DNA of 64,000 nt from Symbiodinium sp. CCMP2592 (taxonomy: Eukaryota; Sar; Dinophyceae; Suessiales; Symbiodiniaceae), in contig CAJNDT010000140.1 in the NCBI GenBank assembly GCA_905221615.1, positions 232,012-296,011 of the forward strand, in the 5' to 3' direction. The position numbers and the translations under genes are program-made. How positions within the stretch are numbered: position 1 is the first letter of the stretch; every line of letters starts with the position of its first letter. The notes beneath the pieces were generated by a model that saw only the letters and a program-made list of their open reading frames with translations, was not told the DNA's origin and ran no database searches. Of this stretch, positions 21,197 to 31,900 are shown piece after piece.

Positions 21197-21298
21197 GGGA
21201 GTTTCCCAAACTAGGGGATACAAATATAGTAACCTAACTAGTAGGATCCTTATTATAAGGACCCCCAAATACGGTACCCCTAATTTTCGGAAAGTCCC
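21197..21298. mobile_element. Family B MITE
   Basis: GGGAGTTTCC left end and CGGAAAGTCCC right end. No matching flanks. Confidence 0.8.
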
Positions 21299-21592
21299 AC
21301 ATACCTTAGATCATGCCAATGGTTCCGTTCATATTGAAGGTACACTAGAACACTGCTGCATGAAAAGGCTATGAAGTCTCTACAAAGGGTGATTTTGGGA
21401 TCTATACGGAGTTCCATAGAGATCGACGCCAAGTGTTCAGCCGAGTTCCGCAACATGGCCCTGAACTCTCAACTCCTTTAGCTGGATTCCAAAGTATGGC
21501 GTCCTTCTCTTCATTGGGCCAGACCATTAGCGGGATCTGTAAAGCAGATCCTTCGACTGGCTTCATGCTTTAGGGATGAAGCTGAACTTTAG

Positions 21593-21766
21593 AGAGTGTA
21601 CCGCTGGGATGGTGTACCCTCGACGCGCGCCCAAAAAAGATTACGGTGCCTGCGTCAGAGACTCCGAGAACAGGCGGCTTTAGGCCTCCCGCGCCAAAGA
21701 CCGGCGGCTGGACGGAGCACAGTCGAGTTTGTTACCTTCATACATGGGAACTTCGCTGTCGCCTGA
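21593..21766 (+). CDS. Candidate exon, basic protein segment
   Basis: Between an in-frame TAG (21590-21592) and a TGA (21764-21766) the frame reads RVYRWDGVPSTRAQKRLRCL and then RQRLREQAALGLPRQRPAAG, ending ...VEFVTFIHGNFAVA. It is GC-rich, Arg/Leu-rich and probably helical. In the same frame upstream (21482-21589) LDSKVWRPSLHWARPLAGSV is also open, which would need an intron or a readthrough to join. No family recognised. Confidence 0.43.
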   Translation, partial: RVYRWDGVPSTRAQKRLRCLRQRLREQAALGLPRQRPAAGRSTVEFVTFIHGNFAVA

Positions 21767-21886
21767 GCCCACAGGTCGCTTAATCATCGGATTTTCGTTT
21801 AAGCATCAGGTTTGAGGGATTGCACATAGAACCGGAAAGCTTGCCACAAGCCACACAAGACGGACCTACACTCCGAAACATTACAT

Positions 21887-21986
21887 GGGAGTTCCCGAGA
21901 ATAGGGACCCTAATGTAGTACCCTAAATAGTTGGATCCGTATGATAAAGACCCCAAAGTAAGGTACCCCTATTTTCAGAAACTCCC
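21887..21986. mobile_element. Family B MITE, TSD ACAT
   Basis: Exactly 100 bp between perfect ACAT duplications (21883-21886 and 21987-21990). Confidence 0.93.
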
Positions 21987-22209
21987 ACATCGCAGATCCT
22001 GCAATCATAAGGACCCTCAGGGGGGTAGGGGGCCTTAATACCTATAATAAAAAAATAGCCAGGCTTATTTAAGGAAGTATTTTCCCCTACCCCCTCCCCC
22101 CTACGCCCCCAAAGGGTCCCCATGATTTATGAAGCTCCTAGGTTCATGAGTAGGCCATTTATAAAAATAGAACCAGTCCCTTTAAGGAGCCCTGTTGCCA
22201 CATCGCAGG

Positions 22210-22322
22210 TGCTACAACCAGCGCCCGAAACGCCTTTGCCTTGAAGCGACAACTGCCAAGCCTTAAAACCTTCAAAAGCTCCGAAAAACGACATTGCAAG
22301 TGTCCCAAAGCTGCTGAAACCT
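22210..22322 (+). CDS. Possible exon, strand ambiguous
   Basis: After ACATCGCAG|G the plus frame reads ATTSARNAFALKRQLPSLKT and on to a TAG. A minus frame is open across the same DNA. Confidence 0.22.
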
Positions 22323-22474
22323 AGGGACCCTTTTTTGACCTTAAGCCCAAAACCGTATCTTTGTGAGGCTACCTTGCCCATCGCCACCCACTCCTGACCG
22401 TCGGAGGGCCAGCATGGGAAAAGTGACCTCGGCATGTGCTTTGGTCGGTGGTTGGTTGGTTGGCTTGTTCGTTT

Positions 22475-22578
22475 CTTAGTAGCTGAGTGGATACACTTTA
22501 CACTTTTTGGGATAGTACTACCCACTAAACAACTGAAAGTGTACAATTTTTGGGGGGCTTAGGAACTCAGCAACTAAG
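22475..22578. mobile_element. Family I MITE, TSD GTTT
   Basis: Family I ends read CTTAGTAGCTGAGTGGATAC and GGCTTAGGAACTCAGCAACTAAG, with inner TACACTTT / AAAGTGTACA arms. Perfect GTTT flanks (22471-22474 and 22579-22582). Confidence 0.93.
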
Positions 22579-22647
22579 GTTTGTTTGCTAGCTGCTTCCT
22601 TAAATCGTCTTGGTCAACTTAGTCGGGCCTGTGTACCTGCCCGTCTA

Positions 22648-22758
22648 CTAGGACCCAGAGTAGGCCCTTATTCCCTTTTTTAGGGTTTAGTTTCCCTTAT
22701 AACACCCTCTAACCCAAAAAGGGCACCCTTTTTATCCCTAGGTTACTCTTAGGTTTAG
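22648..22758. mobile_element. Family K MITE, TSD TCTA
   Basis: CTAGGACCCAGAGTAGGCCC to GTTACTCTTAGGTTTAG, with perfect TCTA flanks. Confidence 0.92.
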
Positions 22759-22845
22759 TCTACAGGTATACTATCGGGCGCCGAATGACTCGTCATGACG
22801 GAATATTTCCCCCAACCACGGTCTACTTGTTGAGACCCCTACTCG

Positions 22846-22902
22846 GGATCCTACTATAATTTAAGGCATATTCCTTCATTCGGGGATATTGGAGTCTCTG
22901 GG
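22846..22902. mobile_element. Family E MITE, right half
   Basis: GGGATCCTACTATAATTTAA to GATATTGGAGTCTCTGGG. The left half is missing. Confidence 0.75.
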
Positions 22903-22916
22903 AACGAGTCTCGACT

Positions 22917-23039
22917 ATGCAGCTGCTGTCATTTCTTCAGATCGCGCTGGGAACCGCCCCAGCGGTAATTGCACAGCATGAATCTTGCCTGTGCCCATTC
23001 AAGATGGGGTTTTTAGGACTTCACGGTTTGAGGCTATAG
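22917..23039 (+). CDS. Possible short CDS or first exon
   Basis: Forty codons from an ATG: MQLLSFLQIALGTAPAVIAQ, then a Cys-containing segment, ending TAG. The N-terminus resembles a signal peptide. An overlapping frame (SLDYAAAVISSDRAG) is equally open, so the call is weak. It starts 14 bases after an E element end. Confidence 0.24.
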   Translation: MQLLSFLQIALGTAPAVIAQHESCLCPFKMGFLGLHGLRL

Positions 23040-23565
23040 GGCTTGAAGGTTTTAGGGCTGTGCGGCAGACCTTCGGAACGAGGCTATGGCTGTCTCTACA
23101 GCCTGAGCATCGCATAAGGGGGCCCCTAGCCCGGCGTCCTACCACCCCACTCCTCAAGACTCCGATTCTCCAACCAAAGGTCCGAGAAGCACCGCAACTT
23201 ATTACCCTAGACTCAGAAGTCTCGAACCCCTGAGTCCTACTTAATGCGACTGGGTTCAAGACACGTTAACGAACCGTTGGATTCATATCACTGTTGAGAA
23301 TTCAATTTCTTACAACCCTTACTTTGATAAGTCCGATGCTCCTCTACCTACACTTACACGTTAGAGCCTCCACCCCATGCATTTCGCGATTTCAGCCCGC
23401 AAGTTTGGTTCTAAGCTCATGCCCACTGCTTCCCTTCAAACCTCAAAGAAGCAAGTACCGTCCTCAAGCCTACACTCCCCACAAAGAGACCAGAAGAGAA
23501 GCCGAAAGACTGTGTGTATCAGACGGCCAAACTCGAAGTCACACTGGTAATCGTGAGTATGATTA
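23040..23565. other. No supported gene
   Basis: Frames are open on both strands at 22999-23259 but neither has clear codon bias. The rest is unremarkable. Confidence 0.35.
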
Positions 23566-23569
23566 ACTG

Positions 23570-23676
23570 GGCTCTTGTTACGACATTTAACCTAAGATAC
23601 CATAATGAAGAAACCATAATATTTACTTGTAGATCCCTATTATAGTAACTTAAAGTAAGCTCCTTAGCAAGAACCC
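23570..23676. mobile_element. Family T MITE
   Basis: GGGCTCTTGTTACGACATTT to CTCCTTAGCAAGAACCC around GATCCCTATTATAGTAACTT. A related element is at 52981. Confidence 0.65.
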
Positions 23677-24092
23677 AGTCCAATCTCGCCACCCAGCCGC
23701 AACACTGCGAAGTAAGTGAAAATGACAGGCACGGCAGTGCCCTTTTGTCTGGAATCGTGGCCGGCATCCAGGCATTCCGTCGAACGGGGACGTGGAAGCT
23801 AAGTTTGCCAGGGCATTGTGAGGGTTTTACCCAGGGTGTTGTACGGAGTTCATGAGGCTTTTGTATAGGTCTGACAAAGCTTGTGCTACGCTTCTAATGG
23901 GGTAGTACAGAGCAGATCCCCCCCCTTCTAGGAACGTTGATTCACCAAGGATATGCCTGGGCGTTTCGTTGCAAGCAACCACCTGAATCCGAAAGCCCCA
24001 AATCTAGGCACCCACCAGCCCCGCTTGCAGCACAAATACGAAAACAGTATAAACCTCTATCTGGGGTTTCGGGCTTAGGATCTCAGCCCTAG

Positions 24093-24194
24093 CTTAGTAG
24101 CTGAGTGGATACACTTTACACGTTTTGGGACGATATCACCAATTACAAAACTAAAAGTGTACACTTCTCGGGGCTTATGAACTCAGCAACTAAG
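24093..24194. mobile_element. Family I MITE
   Basis: Complete ends CTTAGTAGCTGAG / CTCAGCAACTAAG, 102 bp. It sits inside AGCTTAG...CTAAGCT. Confidence 0.9.
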
Positions 24195-24328
24195 CTAACA
24201 GCTGAATCTCACACTGTGAAGCCTTTAAGCTGAAGACCCGCCTACCAAGAGAAGTGGTATTCCTCCAGCGCCCCTCTCCAAACCCCGACAACCCCAGCTC
24301 CAGCCCCTCAACCCTGGAAGTCTTGCAA

Positions 24329-24465
24329 CCCAGAGACTCCAATATCCCTAGGGTTTAGGGTTTAGGGTTTAGGGTTTAGGGTCGGAATATACTTTACATC
24401 TCATTAGGGATCCTACTATATAATTTCAGGCATATTCCTTAACTAAGGGATATGGGAGTCTCGGG
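24329..24465. mobile_element. Family E MITE with telomere insertion
   Basis: Normal family E ends, but immediately after CCAATATCCC the left arm is interrupted by five tandem TTTAGGG units (24349-24382) before the element resumes at GGAATATAC. Confidence 0.85.
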
Positions 24466-24524
24466 AAACTTGAAAACCTTACTATAGGGACAGAACCCAC
24501 ATCCCCAAATGTGGTACAGCACTC

Positions 24525-24634
24525 TAGTATAGGAGCGTAGACAATTCCAATACTATTTTGGGCGTTCCCGATTATAACTTTAAGTATAATGGCCCCAAAA
24601 TCCCTGTTCTAATTCTTAAGGCCCCTACTATTCT
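24525..24634. mobile_element. Family H MITE
   Basis: TAGTATAGGAGCGTAGACAA to TTCTTAAGGCCCCTACTA, with inner ATTCCAATACTATTTTGGGC. Confidence 0.75.
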
Positions 24635-24699
24635 AGAGATCCCTTATAGACCCCTTAAAATAAGGGAACCCCCCTTAAAGGAACCCTATTCTATTTAAG

Positions 24700-24802
24700 G
24701 CCCCTTTCATGGCGTATGTCGAGGCCGCTGGGCTGCCGGACCTCGCCATGACCCTGAGAGACGCGAGGTCGCTACCGGAGCTTTGGATCCATGAGAACCA
24801 GA
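24700..24802 (+). CDS. Candidate exon ending at a D MITE
   Basis: From a CTATTTAAG|G acceptor in phase 0 the frame reads APFMAYVEAAGLPDLAMTLR, then DARSLPELWIHENQ. GC3 is very high, one of the clearest coding islands. Its last bases (CAGA) are the target duplication of the D element that follows. No normal donor lies before the element, so either the D element supplies one (TTTG|GTTAGT) or the exon was broken by insertion. No family recognised. Confidence 0.46.
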
Positions 24803-24893
24803 CTTGCCTTTGGTTAGTAGGGAATGGAAGAATTGTAGCAATTGTAGTTAGACTTGTACCCGATTCCTCCATTCCCTACTAACCAAAGGTAAG
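24803..24893. mobile_element. Family D MITE, TSD CAGA
   Basis: CTTGCCTTTGGTTAGTAGGG to ACTAACCAAAGGTAAG, with perfect CAGA flanks (24799-24802 and 24894-24897). It lies at the 3' border of a candidate exon. Confidence 0.93.
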
Positions 24894-24894
24894 C

Positions 24895-25166
24895 AGAGGG
24901 TTCATCAAGGAATATACCTTAAGTTATAGTAGGATCCCAAGTATATCATTTAAAGTTCGCTATCGGAGCCTCGGATCCATGAGAACTTAGATAGTGAACG
25001 GGGGATCTTTAAACTTTTTGGCCTTATATATCAGCTCTATCTTCGAAAGTTTGAAGCTTTTTGGAGCCTCGGATCCATGAGAACCAGAGGGTTCATCAAG
25101 GAATATACCTTAAGTTATAGTAGGATCCCAAGTATATCATTTAAAGTTCGCTATCGGAGCCTCGGA
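24895..25166. repeat. 81-bp direct repeat and exon-tail module
   Basis: An 81-bp sequence (24895-24975) recurs at 25086-25166. It begins AGAGGGTTCATCAAGGAATA and ends CGGAGCCTCGGA. It contains half of a family E-like core. The adjoining GGATCCATGAGAACCAGAGG module, the tail of the exon at 24700, recurs near 24785, 24975, 25072, 25313 and 25524. Confidence 0.85.
24985..25061. mobile_element. Family O element
   Basis: TTAGATAGTGAACGGGGGAT to TTCGAAAGTTTGAAGCTTTT, inserted between two copies of the exon-tail module. Confidence 0.6.
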
Positions 25167-25170
25167 CCCG

Positions 25171-25216
25171 CTTACGTTGGGTTAGTAGGAAATGGAGGAA
25201 GGGGTACAATTATAAT

Positions 25217-25279
<63 letters not shown>

Positions 25280-25311
25280 CATTCTTCCATTCCCGACTAA
25301 CCAAAGGTAAG
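25171..25311. mobile_element. Family D MITE with expanded TAC loop
   Basis: Standard D ends, flanked by CCCG/CCCA. The loop normally reads ACTACTATTACTACC, but here it has grown into about 20 TAC repeats (25216-25279). Confidence 0.88.
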
Positions 25312-25432
25312 CCCATGAGAACCAGAGGGTTCTGGGGAAACCCTATGTAGCTTCAGGGTCTAGGTTTTAGGGCTTCGGAGTTCAGTTGTGGCCTTAAGGT
25401 TTCGGCCTTATACGGTTTATTAGAGTGGTTGT

Positions 25433-25524
25433 CAAACTTCGGGTCCCTTTTTTGGGTCCTTATTGTACTACGGCACCAAATATGTAAGGTACCCCAAAAG
25501 GGACCCTAATTTTCACAACTACCC
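25433..25524. mobile_element. Family C MITE, left end trimmed
   Basis: GTGGTTGTCAAACTTCGGGT to TTTTCACAACTACCC. It is followed directly by another copy of the CATGAGAAGCAGAGGG module. Confidence 0.8.
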
Positions 25525-25748
25525 ATGAGAAGCAGAGGGTGCTGGGGTTTAGAGTGTAAGCGCAGTGGGTTCAGAGAATAAGGGCTTAGGGTTTACGCTC
25601 TGCTTGAAGGGGAGTCAAGTTGCGCTAAGTGGGATTTGGCGGGTTGTTAGAAGTGTTTTCTCGGTCGAGCACACACTCCAGGGCTAGAGCTCAACTTGGA
25701 AGGCAACTGTAGCTACAATGGCTTTATGGGAGCTTTTGGTTACCTATA

Positions 25749-25849
25749 GGATCAGATGACTTAGTTTGTAAGTAGAGGTTCACAATGTCTTACCGAGATT
25801 ATCCTACTTATAACTCTGCATAAGGCTACATACTAATTCCCATGATCTC
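25749..25849. mobile_element. Family F-like MITE at the LINE 3' end
   Basis: AGGATCAGATGACTTAGTTT pairs with ACTAATTCCCATGATCT, the GATCATGGGACT subtype of family F. It abuts the 3' end of the retrotransposon. Confidence 0.5.
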
Positions 25850-25991
25850 AGCATCATGGTGGCAGCCACGTGGCTCGTTGGCAATGACACAGGCAATAGC
25901 CTTCGTCACAGCCTTACCTGAAGCCGCCAAAATCTACTTTGTTGTAGGGTCGCAATTTCCGCATTTCAGTGCGATCAGTGGTGTACGCCGC

Positions 25992-28900
25992 CTAATTACT
26001 TGCAGATGCTGCCCTGAACACGCGGAAAGGGCGTGATACAGGGTGGTTCCAGAACGCCTCGGGCGCTCTCAATGTACACATTTGCCCTGCAAGCATGGCT
26101 TTCCATGCTTCCTGCAGGGTACTAGGGATCAATGCCATGGGCTGATCAAGCACGGCTGTGTGTACAAGTGCTTCCCTTTCCGCCTCCCACTCAGCTTCCC
26201 AGGATGACGACAAGGCATACAAAGCACCAGTGTGGGTCTCGTACTTACTCAAGTGCCCTCGGATGGCCTCTTCCCAGTCCATCGCTTCAACCTGCTCATA
26301 GAAGGCCTCGAATGTCTGCCCTTTGTCTGATGGAAGGCTCCCAGCTTCGCCAGCAGTCTGCACTTCCACTCGTAAAGCTTCCAAGGCCTGCAGGGCAGCC
26401 TCGAACACTTCAGGGGACCAATGTCGGTCGTCCTCGCACGCCGCAAGGAATTGCATCTCCGACATGACATAGTCAACCGCTCCTCCAATCTCGGTGGGGT
26501 AGACGGGGAACCGACTCAAAATCCTCCGGGCCTGAGCCGCAAAGTCGCCCTCCGTGAAGTCCAGGGCCGCCTCGCAGAGGTCGTTGTAGAACTCACGCTG
26601 TAGTCGTGGCCACTTCTCCTCCGTGACTGGCGGCTCCGGGACTCCCAGGGGCTCTGGCACAGCAGGCGTGAACTGGTCAATCTGCTGTTGTCGAAATTTT
26701 CGGCTCCCGAACCCTGGTGCCAGGGTGGTAGTCGGCTTCCCATAGGACCGAAGCCATCGCAGACAGGGTTCCGATGATCGCAGGTGGGCCGCAAGTCGGC
26801 CACCACTCCAAAACTGCTTATTACAAGCAGCACAGGTAGTCCCGCTCACGAACTGCCGGAACTCCGCCGCTCTCCCATGCACCTTGAAGAAATGGACACT
26901 GAGGCGGGCCTTGGAGGCAAAGAGCCGCTGGCAAGGCCAGCATTTCCACAACAGGCCTTCATTCCTCGGAGCAATCGGCTTCTCGAGGGTGGCCCGAAGG
27001 GCCCATTGGCCCACCGCAATGACATCTCTCTTGCCTTCTTCGGCATGCGTGGCCTTCAACCGCCGCCCAACCCGTCGCTTGAACGCGGCGGGGTGCTCGC
27101 GGATCATGGCAACCCACAGAGGCCAGGATGCACCATCCAGGCCAGGCCAATCCGCCTTATCAGGTCCAACCACCCAAGCGAGGTCTTCCTGCACCGTCTG
27201 TAGCCACGTTTGCTCCGCCTGGAGGGCCGCCCAGAGGAGCTCCGGCCCGGACGTCACCAAGGAGACAAGGAGGCTTAACCGAGCTCGTCGGGCAACAAGG
27301 CTCAACTTCCAGCAACCAGTGACCAAATGGGCAACAGGGAGCGGGACGTGGAAGATTCGATCTCCCTTTACGGCTGTGCATAAGAGCCGCCTGACCAGCC
27401 TGGAGTACGCATTGGCCAGGAGTGCCCATGCTTTCCCTCTCGGTACCCACAATCCAATGTTGAACAAGGAGGAGGTGACCACAGTGTTGAAGAGGGCAGC
27501 TCGAACTGGTAGAGCAAGATCACGGCGATTGAGGAGAAGTTTGCCCGCAGACTCATAAGCCTGCGTGGCCAGGGCTATTCTGTGGCGGGCCTCAACGATG
27601 CCTGTGTTGTGGAGGTCAACAAATCCTCCAAGGTGACGGTATTGAGGGACAATGGGGACGCTGAGACCAATGTCGTCAAGCGCCAGCAATGAGGCACCGC
27701 CCTTGAAGAAGTGACGACGAATCTTAACAGAGTCTCGGCCCTTCAGCTTCAGCATCATGCTGGTTTTGCCCACCTTCATATTGGGGCACAGTCCAAAGGC
27801 CCGACACGCATCCAACACAACTGTGGTGAGCCTGATGGCCCTTCGCATGATCTCCCAGCCAGTAGTAGCCGCTGTCGGGAAGGCACTGTCGTCAGCCCAA
27901 GTGCCATCCCATCCTGGCTGTCCAAGCCCTTGGAGCCCATCACCGTAGACGCCCACATCCAAGTCGGCCGGGAGGGTCACAACGAGGTCCTCGACAACAG
28001 CCTGCTCGAAGATCAAGCACAACATCTTGCTGTAGATAAAAGCAAAGATGGTGTCAGCGAAGCTCTCGCCAGGTCTCGATCCTGCATAGGTCTTGCAGGC
28101 TTTTGTGCCATCCGTGTACCGCGAGCAGAACCACGTGTTGTAGTGGAGGTCTCTGATGACCTGTCGAAGGGCCGCCGGGACTCCAGCGTGGTTCATAAGG
28201 CCGCCTTCGCTGATCAGAGTCATGAGCTCCTTGAGCTCATCCGGGCCCATGTTGAACCTGCGAAAGATGTCGATGACCGTAGAGTCACGGCAAATATCTC
28301 CAACCGCCAGTTCTCGAATGACACTGTAGTAAGCACTCTTCGTGTCCAAGAACAACACGGCGTAGTTGAGCCCCAACTTGTTGCATCGGCGGATGTGAGC
28401 CAGGATGTACATCTCTGGAAACAGCACCGGCGCGGACTGCCGGGGTCCGCAGTGGAGGGGGTGCAGATTTTCCTGGGTGTACTTACTCACTTTATTGCGG
28501 ACCAGCCGGTGAAAACACTTGCCGACCGTGCTGCTCACGAAGAGGCTCCGGAAGTTTGCTACGTCTTGGCACGTTCCGGAGTTCTTGAAGGCCTCGTATA
28601 AGAGGCCCCCTCTCCACTGCGTCGGCTGCTTGGCCCAAACCATGGACTTCACGAAGAGGGGCAAGTACAAGGTCGCGAGCTCCGTGGAGGCAGTGGCCAA
28701 GACTTCCCCCGGGACATTGTCCAAACCCGGGGCCTTCCCTTTCGGTGTGGCCCGCATGACCGCTGCAACCTCAGAGTGAGTGGGCAGTAGGTCTAGACTC
28801 CATTCAACATCCTCCGTTGGCATAGGGGTGGCGGCTTGGTCAATGAGATCAGGCAGAGAGACAACATGACCTTCTTCCTGTCGCCCAAAGTGCTCCAGCC

Positions 28901-31900
28901 AAACATCATCAAGGGCCTGTCTGTTGCACACTTTTTCCCCACTGACGGGGTGCAGGAGGGCCGGCAGGGGCCTTTTTCGGCTCTTGGCTTGAGCCCCGCC
29001 CAGTCCAGCTGCCTTCGCTCGCCGGAGAATTTGGCCAGCACTCTGGTGCCCTTCCGTGAGCAGCTGGGAAAGGAAGCGTTGGCGATCCTCTGCTATGCAT
29101 CTGTTGATGCGACTAGTCGCAAAACGGATGCCCCCAGCAGCAAGCTGGTACAGGACGCCCTGTTTTTGAAGCAGTGCAACGAAACCAGCATCTCTGTCCT
29201 CCTTCCATTGTCGGAACGCCCAGGCTACCAGATCCTGCCAAAGGCTCACTCGGCCTCGGGTTCGCTTCTTAAGTCTGAGCTTTGCCTCCCGCAGCTCCCA
29301 GGTGGCCGCCGAAATGAAACCAGCACGAGCTGCACCCCGCTCTACCAGAAAATGTGTCCGGAGGGTCTGTGTAAGCATATCCTGCAGCATTTGACAGTGG
29401 CGATCTGGGGGGACCTCCCACCCAGGCTGGCAGAACTTCCGGCATGCGTCGGCCAACAACAATTTGCCCTCAGCGGACATGAGCTTCGCCCGGTCGTATA
29501 TCGGGCGGAGCAGGGAGCCACGCTTTCGCCCCGGGGTCAACCACCCTTTGAGACGAAGACTGACTAAGCGGTGATCTTCCCGAGGGGCTCCGGTATCGAA
29601 TTGCATCTGCACCTGGCTGTGGGCCTGAACCCAATCCATGTTGCCACCAATCGCAATGTAATCGATGCGGTGCTCGCTGCCCGTATGATGAACAAAGGTG
29701 GCGTCGCCATCAGGGTGTAGATGTCGGTAGGTGGACGGTATCCACATCCGGGCCTTCCCGAGGGCTTGTACGAACCGTCGCCCTATGGGGTCTGGGTCGC
29801 CAAATTCAACAGGCCCAGTTGTGTCCTCGACGCCTCCAGGGACCCTACCATTTAGGTCGATTCCAAGGATCACGAGGTCATCCTTTTTTGCCTGAATCAG
29901 TGTGTCCTCTAGACCACCGAGGAAGCCCTGCCACTCCGAACCCTTTGCCTCATACGGGCAATGGGCTGCCACAATGTAAAGCTTGAGCTCACATGTAGAC
30001 ACGCGTAGGCCGAGTAGGCGAGGCTCTTCGACCACAACTTCAATGTCATTCTCGTCCACACAAAGTGGTCCGCAGTCTCCCGTCATCAAGCCCAGTCGCC
30101 GGTGAATCCAAATCGCCGTACCCCATCTGGACAAGGATGCCGAAGACAGGCGAAGGTAGTTGCGCGTCCGAAGGAGGCCCACCGATGATTTGGTTTCCTG
30201 AAACAGAACAACGTTGAACTTCAAATGGTCCAACTGGGCCTCCAGGTAGGCCGCCTTACACCCAAAGCCTTGCACGTTGAGTGTTCCAATAAGAAGCTCG
30301 AGGGGTTGCTGGGTGGGCGTCGCAGCTTGGCTAGTATCCACCACAGGCACCAGCTGCTGGGGCTGAAGCCTATACCCATCATCCTCAAATTGACCCCATT
30401 CGAGTCGCCCATCCCTGACATTCATTGTGCCATCACGTTGGGCACGAAAGGCCGTAGCCATCCACGCCAGGTCGACGGACTGAAACTCGTAGCATATCTC
30501 GACAGGTGGTTTCCCAAAGGGGCAGATTCCCCGCGCAGCGGCTTTGGCGATCACATCGCTCAACTCATTCCATGGGTCCTGATCGTGGGCCTTGACGTGG
30601 GAGAAACCAAGAGAAAGGCCCGGTTGCTCACGGAGGTACTGTTCCAGGTGGTGAGCTCTCCCTCCGAAGTCGTCTGGGGCCTGCCAAGAGCCCACCGCTG
30701 CATAGCCCGCCGCCATACAGTCGAAGTAGACCTTGTATTGGCAGGTCGGCAGCAACGTTCTGAATTGCAGGATCCATAACATGGCAGTCGCGACTGCTAT
30801 CTGTTCCGCCCGCAGGGCAAGTGGAGCTTGCAGAGGCCACGGGGTTGCGTTGTTGCCGACCAACTGGTCACCGAGCACTCCAAAGAGAGCCATGCATAAT
30901 CCCGCTCGTAACAGGATCGTGACAGCATATCCGCTGCGGTCGGGCTTGGTACTAGCAGAGCCATCAGTGTAGAGACAGACTTCTAGCTCATCAGCTCCCG
31001 GGCATTGGGCAATTAGCTGTCTCCAATCAATGGTTGTCTCGAGTGCTTCGGCCGTCACAGACTTGACAGTGATGTCCCGGAGTTCCGGGTCGACCCAAGT
31101 TGTAGGCCACGGTTTTTGACCAGCACCCCAACCAGGTGGGAGCTCAGGTAGGGCCACTGAGTCTCTCGTGAGATCAAAGGCAGGGGGCGGCAAGTGGTCC
31201 GCAAGGCGCAGAGCTCGGTTGTCCCTTCGGGTGGGTGACCGGCTCCGTTCATTGACTGGTCTTGGTGGAGGCGGTCCTCTAGGAACATCATCATCCGGCA
31301 TCGTCTGGGACGAGGGGTCATAGGAACTCTCAGAACCTTGAAAGTCACCCTCCTCTGGATTATCATCAAGGCCACCGTCTGAAGAAGACGTGAGGTCAGC
31401 CATACATCGAAGAGCTACCTCCACTGTGTCGCCGTCCTCGACATGAACATCACCTTCCCGACCGACTTGGCGACCTCCATAGACAACGACCGTGTAGCCC
31501 TCAACAACCTCAATCTGTAGGGCCTCCACATAACGACCCGGGTTGAACCGGTGGTTCTGGACGGCGACCCACTGTGGCCATATTCCAATACCCCGGAGGT
31601 CGACAAAGACAATCTGTGTGCTTGGTCTGTGGTGGGTGGCCGCATCCACAACAGCCACAATCGTATGGACACGGAGTCCACACCAATTCATGCGCCGAGG
31701 GCGCTCAGTAGGCGCCCTCAGCCAAAAGGTGTCAATCGCCTTGTCAAGTTCCCGGACCACCACTGTGCTCGGGGTGTCCGCTGTGCCACGGACAGCTCGA
31801 TGCAGATGTTGTTCTCGCTCGGTTTGGAAAGCGATGAGCTTCACATCGGCCGGCAGAGGGTGCTCGCTCCGGGGGTTCCAATGGTCCGGCTCACTGAGTC

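Noticed and set aside
22127-22546. 139-codon minus frame
   Set aside because: Its start lies in a family I MITE and the rest lacks codon bias. A plus-strand alternative is at least as good.
27711-28601. 296-codon plus-strand frame inside the LINE
   Set aside because: It lies antisense to the reverse transcriptase and follows from high GC and codon bias of ORF2. Its residues mirror the sense codons.
28836-29567. 243-codon plus-strand frame
   Set aside because: Antisense of the ORF2 region between the endonuclease and the RT, with no independent support.
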